From: Candidatus Dadabacteria bacterium
Lineage (GTDB): Bacteria > Desulfobacterota_D > UBA1144 > Nemesobacterales > Nemesobacteraceae
Direction of reading: 5' to 3'
NCBI GenBank assembly: GCA_022822065.1
Contig: JAJECI010000003.1
Coordinates: 62,001-126,000 of the forward strand
DNA: 64,000 bases
Shown here: positions 56,418 through 64,000 of the stretch, piece by piece
Numbering within the stretch: the first letter of the stretch is position 1
How the letters are laid out: every line of letters begins with the position of its first letter
Translations under genes and position numbers: made by a program
The notes under the pieces: model-generated
Seen by the model: the letters and a program-made list of their open reading frames with translations, nothing else
Databases searched by the model: none
What the model was told of the DNA's origin: nothing

Positions 56418-57224
56418 CTAATTAAGATGTATGAGCACCTCTTCAACCCTGCTCACATCTATTTCCGGTTTTATGAAGGCCTTTTTAAGTCCTCTGTCCG
56501 GCTCAATCTTTGTTACGGTTCCTATAACAATATTTTTCGGGAAAACATTGTCTTTTCCGGATGATATGATCTTGTCTCCGACTATGATATCGTCCTCTTG
56601 CTCAATGTACTTCATAACGTAATGGTTTCCCGCCCCGGCAACTATGCCCCGCGCGCGACTTCTTTGCACAATTGCGTCAGCTACGCTTGATGGGTTCGTC
56701 ATTAGCATTACCATGGAGGTTTTTTCGCTTACCGAGTGTATGGTTCCTATGGTTCTGACATTGTTCAGCACCGGAGACCCCTTCTTTATTCCGGAAGACA
56801 ATCCTTTGTCAATTATAAGGAAGCCTGGCCCTGCCAGCGAAGGGTTGCTACCTATGACCCTTGCTCCTACCATTTCTCCTTTGAAAGAGCTTTTGTAGTT
56901 GAGAAGGCTTCTTAACCTTTCATTCTCAAGCCTTATTTCTGTTAGCATCAGCTCTTGTGCTTCCATTTCCTGCAACTGTGCCTTGAGGTTGGAGTTTTCA
57001 ATGCTTGTATCGACGAGGTCAATATAATGGTCCCAGTAGTACCTTACGCCATCCTTGACGTTGTTTGCGAAGGTGCCGGAACCGTAGTTAATGCTAAGCA
57101 TCAACTTTGTAGTGTAATTGTTTTCCCTCTTTGTCAGATCAAAAGCGACGGGCAACAGATGGATTAGCGCAATTACGAGGACAAATGACAGAAAGAGCTG
57201 ATTTTTACTAAAAAAATTCCTCAT
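56418..57224 (-). CDS. mreC: rod shape-determining protein MreC
   Basis: 268 residues: one N-terminal TM helix (NQLFLSFVLVIALIHLLPVA), a coiled-coil (about 75-110: NSNLKAQLQEMEAQELMLTE then IRLENERLRSLLNYK) and the periplasmic beta-barrel core with GPGFLIIDKGLSSGIKKGSP and LMTNPSSVADAIVQRSRARG. Standard length. 206 bases separate it from mreB without a clear terminator. Confidence 0.92.
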   Translation of the reverse strand: MRNFFSKNQLFLSFVLVIALIHLLPVAFDLTKRENNYTTKLMLSINYGSGTFANNVKDGVRYYWDHYIDLVDTSIENSNLKAQLQEMEAQELMLTEIRLENERLRSLLNYKSSFKGEMVGARVIGSNPSLAGPGFLIIDKGLSSGIKKGSPVLNNVRTIGTIHSVSEKTSMVMLMTNPSSVADAIVQRSRARGIVAGAGNHYVMKYIEQEDDIIVGDKIISSGKDNVFPKNIVIGTVTKIEPDRGLKKAFIKPEIDVSRVEEVLIHLN

Positions 57225-57430
57225 TAAGGTTCCCTTCCGGTTGGGAATGCTTAATATTGATTCTTACAACCGGTAGAAGAGATAGTTGTCCAAGCTATAA
57301 TGGCAGCCGTTGCAAGAACTTACGAAACACCAAAACATAAAACTACTAGGATGCTATTGTAACACAAAAGAATTCAGGTTTCAAGACAAAAGAAGTTGCA
57401 ATCCGGCTGATATCACAGGCTTCCTGTAAT

Positions 57431-58471
57431 TTACATAGCGACGGAGTTTAGAAGATCTATATCTTCGAGAGCTTTTCCGGAGCCCATAACGACGCAATCA
57501 AGGGGCTGCTCGGCCCTTTTTATCTGGATGCCGGTTTTTTGCTCTATGCGGCTGCTCAGCCCTCTTAGAAGCGAACCGCCTCCGGCTAGCGTTATTCCGG
57601 ATTCAAAGACATCCGCAGAGAGTTCCGGCGGGGTTCTCTCCAAGGTCTGCATAATTGCATCGACTATCTGGTTTATGGTTTCTTCTACCGCCTCTGCGAT
57701 TTCTTCCACGTCAATTGTGAGCATTGAAGGAACTCCAGAAATGTTGTTTCTCCCGGTTACCTTCATCTGCATCTTTTTGCCACTGTTCATTTCCGGGTGT
57801 GAAGAGAACTTTTTCTTAAGTTCTTCTGCTGTCCTGTCTCCGATTATTATGTTGTGATTTCTTTTCAGCCACTGCTGTATGGCCTCATCCATCTTGTCTC
57901 CGCCGGTCTTGATTGATTTGCTTACGACTATCCCGGACAGTGCGATCACACCTATTCCCGTGGTTCCGCCTCCTATGTCGACCACCATGTTGCCCGAGGG
58001 TCTATGCACTTCTATCCCTGATCCTATAGCGGCACACATTGTTTCCTCGATAAGATATACTCTCCTGGCTCCCGCCGCCTCGGCCGATTCTCTTACGGCT
58101 CTTTTCTCTACTTCGGTAATCTCAAGGGGGACCGATATTACTACTCTTGGGCGTACGAAGCTTCTTTTATGGCTGTTGGATTTTTTGATGAAGTGCTCAA
58201 TCATCTTCTGAGCTGCTTCGAAATCTGCGATAACCCCATCGCGAAGAGGTCTTATGGCTTTAATCGACTCGGGGGTCCTTCCTACCATCTCCCTTGCCCG
58301 GTTGCCTACGGCGATGAGTCTTGATTTCTGTCCCGGAATGTGCTGTACCGCTACCACCGACGGTTCGTTAGACACTACCCCCTCACCTTTGAGATATACA
58401 AGGGTGTTTGCAGTTCCGAGGTCGATTGCCAGATCGTTTGAAAAATGTTCCAGAAGCTTGTCCAGTATCAT
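57431..58471 (-). CDS. mreB: actin-like rod shape-determining protein MreB
   Basis: ATP-dependent filament protein guiding the elongasome. 346 residues with DLAIDLGTANTLVYLKGEGV (phosphate 1), IDIGGGTTGIGVIALSG-type phosphate 2 (VVDIGGGTTG, about 165), GGDKMDEAIQQWLKRNHNI and GITLAGGGSLLRGLSSRIEQ. It is the first gene of the mreBCD-mrdA-rodA run, with a possible promoter at 58577-58603. Confidence 0.97.
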   Translation of the reverse strand: MILDKLLEHFSNDLAIDLGTANTLVYLKGEGVVSNEPSVVAVQHIPGQKSRLIAVGNRAREMVGRTPESIKAIRPLRDGVIADFEAAQKMIEHFIKKSNSHKRSFVRPRVVISVPLEITEVEKRAVRESAEAAGARRVYLIEETMCAAIGSGIEVHRPSGNMVVDIGGGTTGIGVIALSGIVVSKSIKTGGDKMDEAIQQWLKRNHNIIIGDRTAEELKKKFSSHPEMNSGKKMQMKVTGRNNISGVPSMLTIDVEEIAEAVEETINQIVDAIMQTLERTPPELSADVFESGITLAGGGSLLRGLSSRIEQKTGIQIKRAEQPLDCVVMGSGKALEDIDLLNSVAM

Positions 58472-58576
58472 TTTTTAATTACCTCTTCTTCTATGTTAAA
58501 TCGTTATCAAACCTGAAATACCCGCCGTATGCATCTGTAAAACAGACAAGTCTACGGCCAGATAGTTAACCTTTAA

Positions 58577-58603
58577 ATTATAGCATTTTTTTTAATTATT
58601 CAA
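58577..58603 (-). promoter_or_regulatory. possible mreB promoter
   Basis: Minus strand: TTGAAT (58603-58598), 15-base spacer, perfect TATAAT (58582-58577), about 105 bases before the mreB ATG. The -35 overlaps the end of ygfZ and the spacer is short. Confidence 0.4.
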
Positions 58604-59687
58604 AGCGGCTATAAAAGGGTCTTTCCGTTATCTTTACCGTATTTGGGGTTTTATCGGCGTAGTGTTCCCCGCCAACGGATATTTCTTCCCGAAAATCGCG
58701 GAATTCTCTTCTTATATAGCCGATGGAGATATTTTTCCCCAGAGTGGGAGAGTATGTTGAAGAGGTTATTCTCCCCACTTTTTTCTCCTTAACCCAGAGC
58801 GTGTCTCCTGGTAGCGCGCTGCCGTCTTGCTGCGCCTCGAAATACGCGAGGTGCCAGTTCACTCTTCCTCTCCACTTTATCCTCGCTATTACCTCCTGTC
58901 CCACGTAGCAGCCCTTTTCAAAGTCGAGGGCATCCCATATGCCGGCTTCAATTGGTATGGTGGAGATGTCCATATCCTTTCCGTAAACGGGGATTCCGGC
59001 CTCTATTCTCAGGGTTTCGAGAGCCTCCTGTCCGCAAAGTTCCGCGCCCGGCGGGTTTTCAAGAAGAAGTTCCCAGATTTTCTCGGCCCTGCGGTTTTCA
59101 AAAAAAACGTCAAAACCGGTTTCTCCAGTTCTGTTGAGTTTCATTACGATTGCCTCGCCGCAAGCCCGATGATCATATTCCTTCATCTGTTTAACGTCGA
59201 CGCTCAGGCGCTTTTCGATTAATTCCCCGCAGCCGGGACCGCACACGTGAAAAACACAGTAATCTTCAGTAACGTCTAGTACCTCGGCTTTGTATGAAAG
59301 CCTGAACTTGCGAAGAAGGTCCGCTATGTTCCCGGCCGTGCCGGGTTCTGTATCCATGTAGACTGAGTCTTCATTCTTAAAAACCCTCATGTCTGAAATC
59401 ATTTTTCCTTTAGGGGTGAGTATTGTTGCGTAGACCCCCGTCCCAGGGTTTTTTTCCTCTACGTCGTTTGTGAGCATTCCCTGCAGGAATTTTATGTGGT
59501 CGGCTCCCGACAGCATGAGTTTTCCCCTGCTTGAAACATCTATAACGCCCACAGATTCTCTCACGGTTTTTACTTCCCCCTCCGGGTCACCGTAGCTTTT
59601 CGGAAGAAAAAATCCGCCCGTCTCGCCGAATACGGCTCCTTGGGCTGCGTGTCTGTCATAAAGCGGAGTTTTCTTAGGGGATTCCAT
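58596..59687 (-). CDS. ygfZ: YgfZ/GcvT-like folate-binding protein
   Basis: Folate-dependent protein of iron-sulfur cluster maintenance. 363 residues with a GcvT-like N-terminal domain (SRGKLMLSGADHIKFLQGML, TNDVEE) and the YgfZ signature KGCYVGQEVIARIKWRGRVN (about 258-277). The KGCYxGQE Cys is intact. It is followed by a promoter region and mreB on the same strand, but probably is its own unit. Confidence 0.88.
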   Translation of the reverse strand: MESPKKTPLYDRHAAQGAVFGETGGFFLPKSYGDPEGEVKTVRESVGVIDVSSRGKLMLSGADHIKFLQGMLTNDVEEKNPGTGVYATILTPKGKMISDMRVFKNEDSVYMDTEPGTAGNIADLLRKFRLSYKAEVLDVTEDYCVFHVCGPGCGELIEKRLSVDVKQMKEYDHRACGEAIVMKLNRTGETGFDVFFENRRAEKIWELLLENPPGAELCGQEALETLRIEAGIPVYGKDMDISTIPIEAGIWDALDFEKGCYVGQEVIARIKWRGRVNWHLAYFEAQQDGSALPGDTLWVKEKKVGRITSSTYSPTLGKNISIGYIRREFRDFREEISVGGEHYADKTPNTVKITERPFYSRFE

Positions 59688-59809
59688 TAGCGTAAGCGCT
59701 TGCGGGGGAGGTTTTTGGCCGCCTCCTTCGTTTGTTTTGTCTCTTGAAAAACCACTGCCTGAATGTAGTATAAAGTCCCTGTTCTAAAAAGAAATTGTAG
59801 GGGTACGAA

Positions 59810-60754
59810 GTGAAAGAACTGAAAGAAAGCTATAAGGTGGTCATCATGGGTTCCGGCCCGGCTGGGCTGACCGCGGCCCTTTACACGGCACGGGCGAATC
59901 TTGAGCCGCTTGTATTTGAAGGTCCGGAAGCCGGAGGGCAGCTTACCACGACTACCGATGTTGAGAATTTCCCAGGGTTCCCAAACGGGATCATGGGTCC
60001 TGATCTTATGGATCTTATGAGGGAGCAGTCCCAACGTTTCGGGGCACAGTGCGTGCAGAAGGCCGTAACCGCTGTCGATTTCTCCAAAAGGCCGTTTCGC
60101 GTATTGACGGAAGATGAGCAGATACTTGCCTCCACATTCATTATTTCTTCGGGCGCCACGGCAAGGATGCTCGGCCTGCCTTCCGAACGTGAGCTTGTGG
60201 GTTACGGGGTTTCCACATGCGCCACATGCGACGGATTTTTCTTCAGGGATAAGGAACTTGTGGTTATCGGGGGAGGCGACAGCGCCATGGAGGAATCCAT
60301 CTTTCTTACCAAGTTCGCTACCCGGGTTACGGTGGTTCACAGACGCGACAAGCTCAGAGCGTCGGTGATAATGCAGCAGCGTGCCAGAGAAAACGAAAAA
60401 ATAGATTTTATATGGAATGGTGTAGTTGAGGATGTGCTGGGTTCAAGAGAGGACGGAGTGACGGGGGTGAAGATAAAAGACGTTGTAACCGGGGAGAGCT
60501 ACGTTAAGGAATGCCAAGGCATGTTCGTAGCGATTGGACATACTCCCAACAGCGAAATTTTCAGGGGACAGCTTGATATGGACGATAACGGTTACCTGAT
60601 CACCAGTAACGGCACCTCTGAAACAAGCGTTGCCGGCGTTTTTGCCGCTGGAGACATACAGGACACGAGATACAAGCAGGCTATAACGGCGGCGGGAAGC
60701 GGGTGCATGGCGGCTATGGACGCGGAAAAGTTCATAGAAGAGCATGGACTTTAA
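59810..60754 (+). CDS. trxB: thioredoxin-disulfide reductase
   Basis: NADPH-dependent flavoprotein keeping thioredoxin reduced. 314 residues with FAD loop VIMGSGPAGLTAALYTARAN, redox Cys in GVSTCATCDGFFFRD (CxxC at about 136-139), NADPH loop VVIGGGDSAMEESIFLTKFA and the HRRD signature. GTG start at 59810 has AGGGG eight bases upstream. Divergent from ygfZ. Confidence 0.96.
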   Translation: MKELKESYKVVIMGSGPAGLTAALYTARANLEPLVFEGPEAGGQLTTTTDVENFPGFPNGIMGPDLMDLMREQSQRFGAQCVQKAVTAVDFSKRPFRVLTEDEQILASTFIISSGATARMLGLPSERELVGYGVSTCATCDGFFFRDKELVVIGGGDSAMEESIFLTKFATRVTVVHRRDKLRASVIMQQRARENEKIDFIWNGVVEDVLGSREDGVTGVKIKDVVTGESYVKECQGMFVAIGHTPNSEIFRGQLDMDDNGYLITSNGTSETSVAGVFAAGDIQDTRYKQAITAAGSGCMAAMDAEKFIEEHGL

Positions 60755-60772
60755 CCGTTCCGTGTCTTAGTC

Positions 60773-60802
60773 TTGGACAAAGAGTTTTTATTCGGTTATA
60801 CA
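60773..60802 (+). promoter_or_regulatory. promoter for the tRNA-Val/tRNA-Asp pair
   Basis: TTGGAC (60773-60778), 18-base spacer, TATACA (60797-60802); tRNA-Val begins 18 bases after the -10. Confidence 0.5.
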
Positions 60803-60820
60803 GATTGCCTGCGTTTTTGC

Positions 60821-60895
60821 GGGCGGTTAGCTCAGCGGGAGAGCACCTGCCTTACAAGCAGGGGGTCACAGGTTCAAATCCTGTACCGCCCACCA
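60821..60895 (+). tRNA. tRNA-Val (UAC)
   Basis: Acceptor GGGCGGT pairs with ACCGCCC; anticodon loop CTTACAA in stem CCTGC/GCAGG gives TAC; T-arm CAGGTTCAAATCCTG; discriminator A and encoded CCA (60893-60895). Confidence 0.95.
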
Positions 60896-60907
60896 TCTGA
60901 TTTAAAC

Positions 60908-60985
60908 GGGGCCGTAGTTCAGCCTGGTTAGAACGCTGGCCTGTCAAGCCAGAGGTCGCGGGTTCAAATCCCGTCGGTCCCGCCA
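60908..60985 (+). tRNA. tRNA-Asp (GUC)
   Basis: Acceptor GGGGCCG pairs with CGGTCCC (one G-U); anticodon loop CTGTCAA in stem TGGC/GCCA gives GTC; T-arm CGGGTTCAAATCCCG; encoded CCA (60983-60985). 12 bases after tRNA-Val, cotranscribed. Confidence 0.95.
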
Positions 60986-61088
60986 CCCCGATTGAAAATT
61001 GCACGGAATTCCGCTTAGGGCCTAGGGGAGTTTTTAGCTTTTTTATGTATAGTTTTCGCATTAGATTCCGCCGCGGGAAGTTCGTATC

Positions 61089-62561
61089 TTGGATATTCAA
61101 AAACAGATTGAACGGTTCAAAAAGGGTTACCCTTTCCGCAGACTTCTTCGCCCCGCGACAGTTGGCGACGGCATAAAAAAACTGGGAGAAGATGAATCCC
61201 GCATTTTTCAACAGCAATACGAGGATTCACTTCCTGAAACTAGCGTGTGCAAATTCGTTCCGGCGTCGGGAGCGGCCTCGAGAATGTTTCGGGATCTCGG
61301 AATGCTTCGGGAAACTTTTTCCTCGGACGAAGCGATCTTGGATCTCGAAAGGGAAGAGGTGCTTGAGAAATTTCTCTCAAATGCGGCAAGGTTTTCCTTC
61401 GCGGACCTGCTTGAGCAAAAACTCGGAGAAAAAATAGAAAAAACTGCTTCTTCGGGGAACTTCAGGCTCATTTTTGATTCCCTTTTGGGAGACGACGGCC
61501 TGGGTTACGGAAACATCCCGAAAGGACTTGTACCTTTTCACAGCTACGGCGGGGGGCGGAGGACAGCTTTTTGTGAACATTTCAGAGAAGCCATAGGGTA
61601 TGCAAACTCACGCGGCACAGTCTCAATGCATTTTACGATTCCCCCTGCCTTTGCGGAGCAGTTCGCTCAGGAGGAGAGGAGTGCAGTCTCTCTTTTTTCT
61701 TCTAAGGGGACGGCATTTGACGTGACCTACTCGGTTCAGGATCCCGAAACGGATACAATCGCGGTTGCGATGGACAACACACCCGTTACGGACACCGACG
61801 GATCTCTACTCAGAAGGCCCGCGGGGCACGGAGCGCTGCTGAAGAACCTGAATCAACTTCGTTATGACTGCATTTTTATAAAAAACATAGATAACGTGGC
61901 GAAAGATGCACTTCTTCCCGATACCATTGAGTGGAAAAAGACCCTGGGGGGAATTCTCCACTCTATCCAGAAAAGAGTTTTCCTCTACACAGAAGCCCTT
62001 TCTTCCTCCTGGACCTCTGAGGAACTTGAGCTGGAGATAATTTCCTTTTGCCGGGAAAAACTTTTCATGGATCTCTCCCGGGAACTTCCAGGGCTGTCTG
62101 GAGCCGGCAGGAGGGAGTTCCTGTTTCAGGCGCTTCACAGGCCCATCAGGGTATGCGGCGTCGTAAAGAACGTGGATGAACCGGGCGGCGGTCCGTTCTG
62201 GGTGGAGGGAGAAAGGGGAGAATCCCTTCAGATAGTTGAAAGCGCCGAGGTTGATCAGGGCTCTTCCGCTCAGCGGGGTATCTGGGAGAGTTCGACTCAT
62301 TTTAATCCCGTTGATATTGTCTGCGGGGTGAAGAATTTTAAGGGAGAGAAATTTAATCTGAATGGCTTTGTCGACCCCGAAGCCGGAATTATCACCGAAA
62401 AGACACTAGGTACAAAGAAGATAAAGGCGCTTGAGCTTCCCGGGCTCTGGAACGGTTCCATGTCCGGGTGGATAACGGTTTTCGTGGAAATTCCTTCCAC
62501 CACGTTTAATCCGGTGAAAACCCTCTGGGATCTTCTGAAGGAACCCCATCAGGTAAATTAA
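61089..62561 (+). CDS. DUF4301 family protein
   Basis: 490 residues. The N-terminal block KFVPASGAASRMFRDLGM (about 56-73) and the middle AAGHGALL-like RRPAGHGALLKNLNQLRYDC, IFIKNIDNVA are the DUF4301 hallmarks; glycine-rich loops suggest a nucleotide- or sugar-phosphate-binding fold (inference). Function unknown. The start is TTG at 61089 with GGGAAG upstream; no in-frame ATG is nearby. The next gene, manC, begins 36 bases after its stop, so both may share a transcript and a sugar-nucleotide theme. Confidence 0.82.
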   Translation: MDIQKQIERFKKGYPFRRLLRPATVGDGIKKLGEDESRIFQQQYEDSLPETSVCKFVPASGAASRMFRDLGMLRETFSSDEAILDLEREEVLEKFLSNAARFSFADLLEQKLGEKIEKTASSGNFRLIFDSLLGDDGLGYGNIPKGLVPFHSYGGGRRTAFCEHFREAIGYANSRGTVSMHFTIPPAFAEQFAQEERSAVSLFSSKGTAFDVTYSVQDPETDTIAVAMDNTPVTDTDGSLLRRPAGHGALLKNLNQLRYDCIFIKNIDNVAKDALLPDTIEWKKTLGGILHSIQKRVFLYTEALSSSWTSEELELEIISFCREKLFMDLSRELPGLSGAGRREFLFQALHRPIRVCGVVKNVDEPGGGPFWVEGERGESLQIVESAEVDQGSSAQRGIWESSTHFNPVDIVCGVKNFKGEKFNLNGFVDPEAGIITEKTLGTKKIKALELPGLWNGSMSGWITVFVEIPSTTFNPVKTLWDLLKEPHQVN

Positions 62562-62597
62562 CACCCGGAAGTTTTTCTGTGGAAACCAGATCTCAAA

Positions 62598-63950
62598 ATG
62601 CCTGAAGAAAATCTTTACTGTCTTGTCCTTGCCGGGGGACGGGGAACCAGACTCTGGCCTCTTTCAAGAGAGTCTATGCCCAAGCAGTTCCTCGGGATAA
62701 GCGGAGATGACTCGCTTCTGCTTGGGACGCTTATACGTGCCGCCCGTCTTGTTGCTCCGGAGAACATACAAGTCGTGCTTGAGGAAAAACAGCTCCCGCT
62801 GATCAAACGGAGTCTTCAATCCACGGATTTCTCGGAAAAAATAAAGATTATTGCGGAACCCGTGGGCAGAAACACCGCCCCGGCGATTCTGCTCGGGACG
62901 CTTGGGATTGCCTCTGGAGATGAAAATGCGGTGATAATGGTTTTCCCCTCGGATCATGTGGTTGGGGATGATGATAATTTCCATGATCATGTGCGAAGAG
63001 CAGTCTCGCTTGCCGAAGATGACTACATAGTGTCTTTTGGGATTACTCCCTCAGCACCCGAGACCGGATACGGCTACATTGAGGGTGGGGAGCCGCTTCG
63101 CGACGGCGGGCTCAGAATAAAAAGATTTGTTGAAAAACCCGATGCCGAGACAGCGAGCAAATACCTGCTCTCGGGAAACTTCTTCTGGAACAGCGGAATG
63201 TTCGTTTTCCGGGCCCGGTCTATGATCGAAGAATATTCGACCCTCTGCCCCGAGGTGTATGCGCCAATCCACGGGACTTTTCACGGGGAAATCGATGGGG
63301 ATGTCTACGCCGGAGTTCCTTCCATCCCTCTTGACCGGGCGGTAATGGAGAAGACCTCGCGCGGAGCCGTAATACCGTCTTCTTTTTCGTGGAGCGACGT
63401 GGGATCATGGCGGCTTCTCTACGAGTTCTTCCCGAAAGACCGAGAGGGCAACGTGCTTGAGGGAGATGCAATCCTCGAGGACACGGAGAACTCCCTTGTA
63501 AGAAGCGCTTCGAGGCTTGTCTGCGTAAACGGTCTTCGAAACGTTGCGGTCATCGAAACTCAGGACGCCGTTTTTGTCTCCGACCTTGACCGCTCAAATG
63601 AAGCGGGCGCGTTCGCGGAGAGATTGAAAAGGGAGGGCAGAGAAGAGGCAATCCGCCCAACGGTAGTTCACTATTCTTGGGGTAGCAGAGAAGAAGTTCA
63701 AAAAGGGGAACTCTCAAGAGTAACGAAAACAACTGTTTTTCCCGGCAAATCAGCAAGGACAGAAAATATCCCTTCTGAGAATCTACGACTGCTGGTTCTC
63801 GAAGGGAAGGCCCTTATAATCGGTGAGGAAGGCAGCGATAAACTTGGCCCCGGGCAAACCGTTCTTCTTGAAGACGGGGCAAACTGCGCTGTCGAAAACA
63901 AGACAGATGATATCCTGATCATTCTTGAGGTCTTTTCCACTGTGGGTTGA
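62598..63950 (+). CDS. manC: mannose-1-phosphate guanylyltransferase (with C-terminal cupin domain)
   Basis: Makes GDP-mannose from mannose-1-phosphate and GTP. 450 residues: nucleotidyltransferase domain with LVLAGGRGTRLWPLSRESMP, KQFL, VFPSDHVV and RFVEKPDAETASKYL, then FFWNSGMFVFRA; a beta-helix segment; and a C-terminal cupin-like region (about 355-445: YSWGSREEVQKGELSRVTKT, KALIIGEEG) as in bifunctional ManC/AlgA proteins. Whether the isomerase half is active is not clear. The last 50 bases of the window after it show nothing. Confidence 0.92.
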   Translation: MPEENLYCLVLAGGRGTRLWPLSRESMPKQFLGISGDDSLLLGTLIRAARLVAPENIQVVLEEKQLPLIKRSLQSTDFSEKIKIIAEPVGRNTAPAILLGTLGIASGDENAVIMVFPSDHVVGDDDNFHDHVRRAVSLAEDDYIVSFGITPSAPETGYGYIEGGEPLRDGGLRIKRFVEKPDAETASKYLLSGNFFWNSGMFVFRARSMIEEYSTLCPEVYAPIHGTFHGEIDGDVYAGVPSIPLDRAVMEKTSRGAVIPSSFSWSDVGSWRLLYEFFPKDREGNVLEGDAILEDTENSLVRSASRLVCVNGLRNVAVIETQDAVFVSDLDRSNEAGAFAERLKREGREEAIRPTVVHYSWGSREEVQKGELSRVTKTTVFPGKSARTENIPSENLRLLVLEGKALIIGEEGSDKLGPGQTVLLEDGANCAVENKTDDILIILEVFSTVG

Positions 63951-64000
63951 AAAAAGTAGACGGAGTGGAGTTTTGACTCTGTTTTCCGTTGAGTTATGAT

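Noticed and set aside
61004-61045. Terminator after tRNA-Asp: 10-base palindrome CGGAATTCCG and later T-runs
   Set aside because: The stem is short and the T-runs are about 20 bases or more away, so it does not form a standard intrinsic terminator.

Overview
The window is a dense stretch of bacterial chromosome from an aerobic, rod-shaped, Gram-negative-type organism. An outer membrane is implied by a TamA/BamA-type Omp85 protein, BamD and the RlpA lipoprotein. Rod shape is implied by mreB-mreC-mreD-mrdA-rodA, and oxygen respiration by a complete aa3-type oxidase operon with its heme A enzymes. I could not assign a phylum from the sequence alone. The gene set would fit an uncultured lineage such as Candidatus Dadabacteria, but that is only a guess. 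No gene-free stretch exceeds about 300 bases, several convergent gene pairs overlap at their stops, and I saw no CRISPR array, transposase, integrase or rRNA gene.

Layout. 1-2.8 kb (mostly minus): partial aroB, apt, a LOG-like protein and two unknown proteins. 3-6.9 kb: tamA-like gene, convergent alaC, then rlpA. 6.9-9 kb: panB-panC-panD (pantothenate). 9-11.3 kb: a nucleotidyltransferase plus a fused nucleotidyltransferase-like/CDP-alcohol phosphatidyltransferase, probably a polar-lipid or inositol-phosphodiester module. 11.5-18.1 kb: SNF-family transporter, a DksA paralogue without zinc cysteines, mtnA, prmA, a four-cysteine DksA/TraR protein, an NTF2-like lipoprotein, bamD and a UPF0173 hydrolase. 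18.3-22.4 kb: serS and the classic rpsB-tsf-pyrH-frr operon. 22.5-29.2 kb: lipid kinase and acyltransferase, a large unknown protein, two oxidoreductases, a lipoprotein with two near-identical DUF5666 repeats, a DUF4399 protein and tRNA-Ser.

29.3-35.3 kb is the one clearly accessory block: a complete type I restriction-modification operon (hsdM-hsdS-hsdR) directly after tRNA-Ser. Its hsdS is the most interesting object in the window. It carries an 11-G homopolymer exactly between its two half-subunits, a four-fold 12-bp repeat in the central conserved linker, two abutting perfect inverted repeats in the first target-recognition half, and a well-placed internal ribosome binding site with ATG for the second half. 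Together these predict a phase-variable specificity subunit switching between a full-length form and separate half-subunits.

35.3-44.7 kb: rsmI, a zinc-ribbon protein, gatC-gatA, gshB, a fluoroacetate-dehalogenase-like hydrolase, a secreted membrane-anchored double-Cache protein, endonuclease V, two small unknowns and carA. 44.9-52.9 kb: an M3 oligoendopeptidase, then (minus) SCO-ctaC-ctaD-ctaE-ctaF-ctaA-ctaB for assembly of a heme-copper oxidase. 53-58.5 kb: the mre/mrd cell-shape operon. 58.6-64 kb: ygfZ, trxB, tRNA-Val, tRNA-Asp, a DUF4301 protein and manC.
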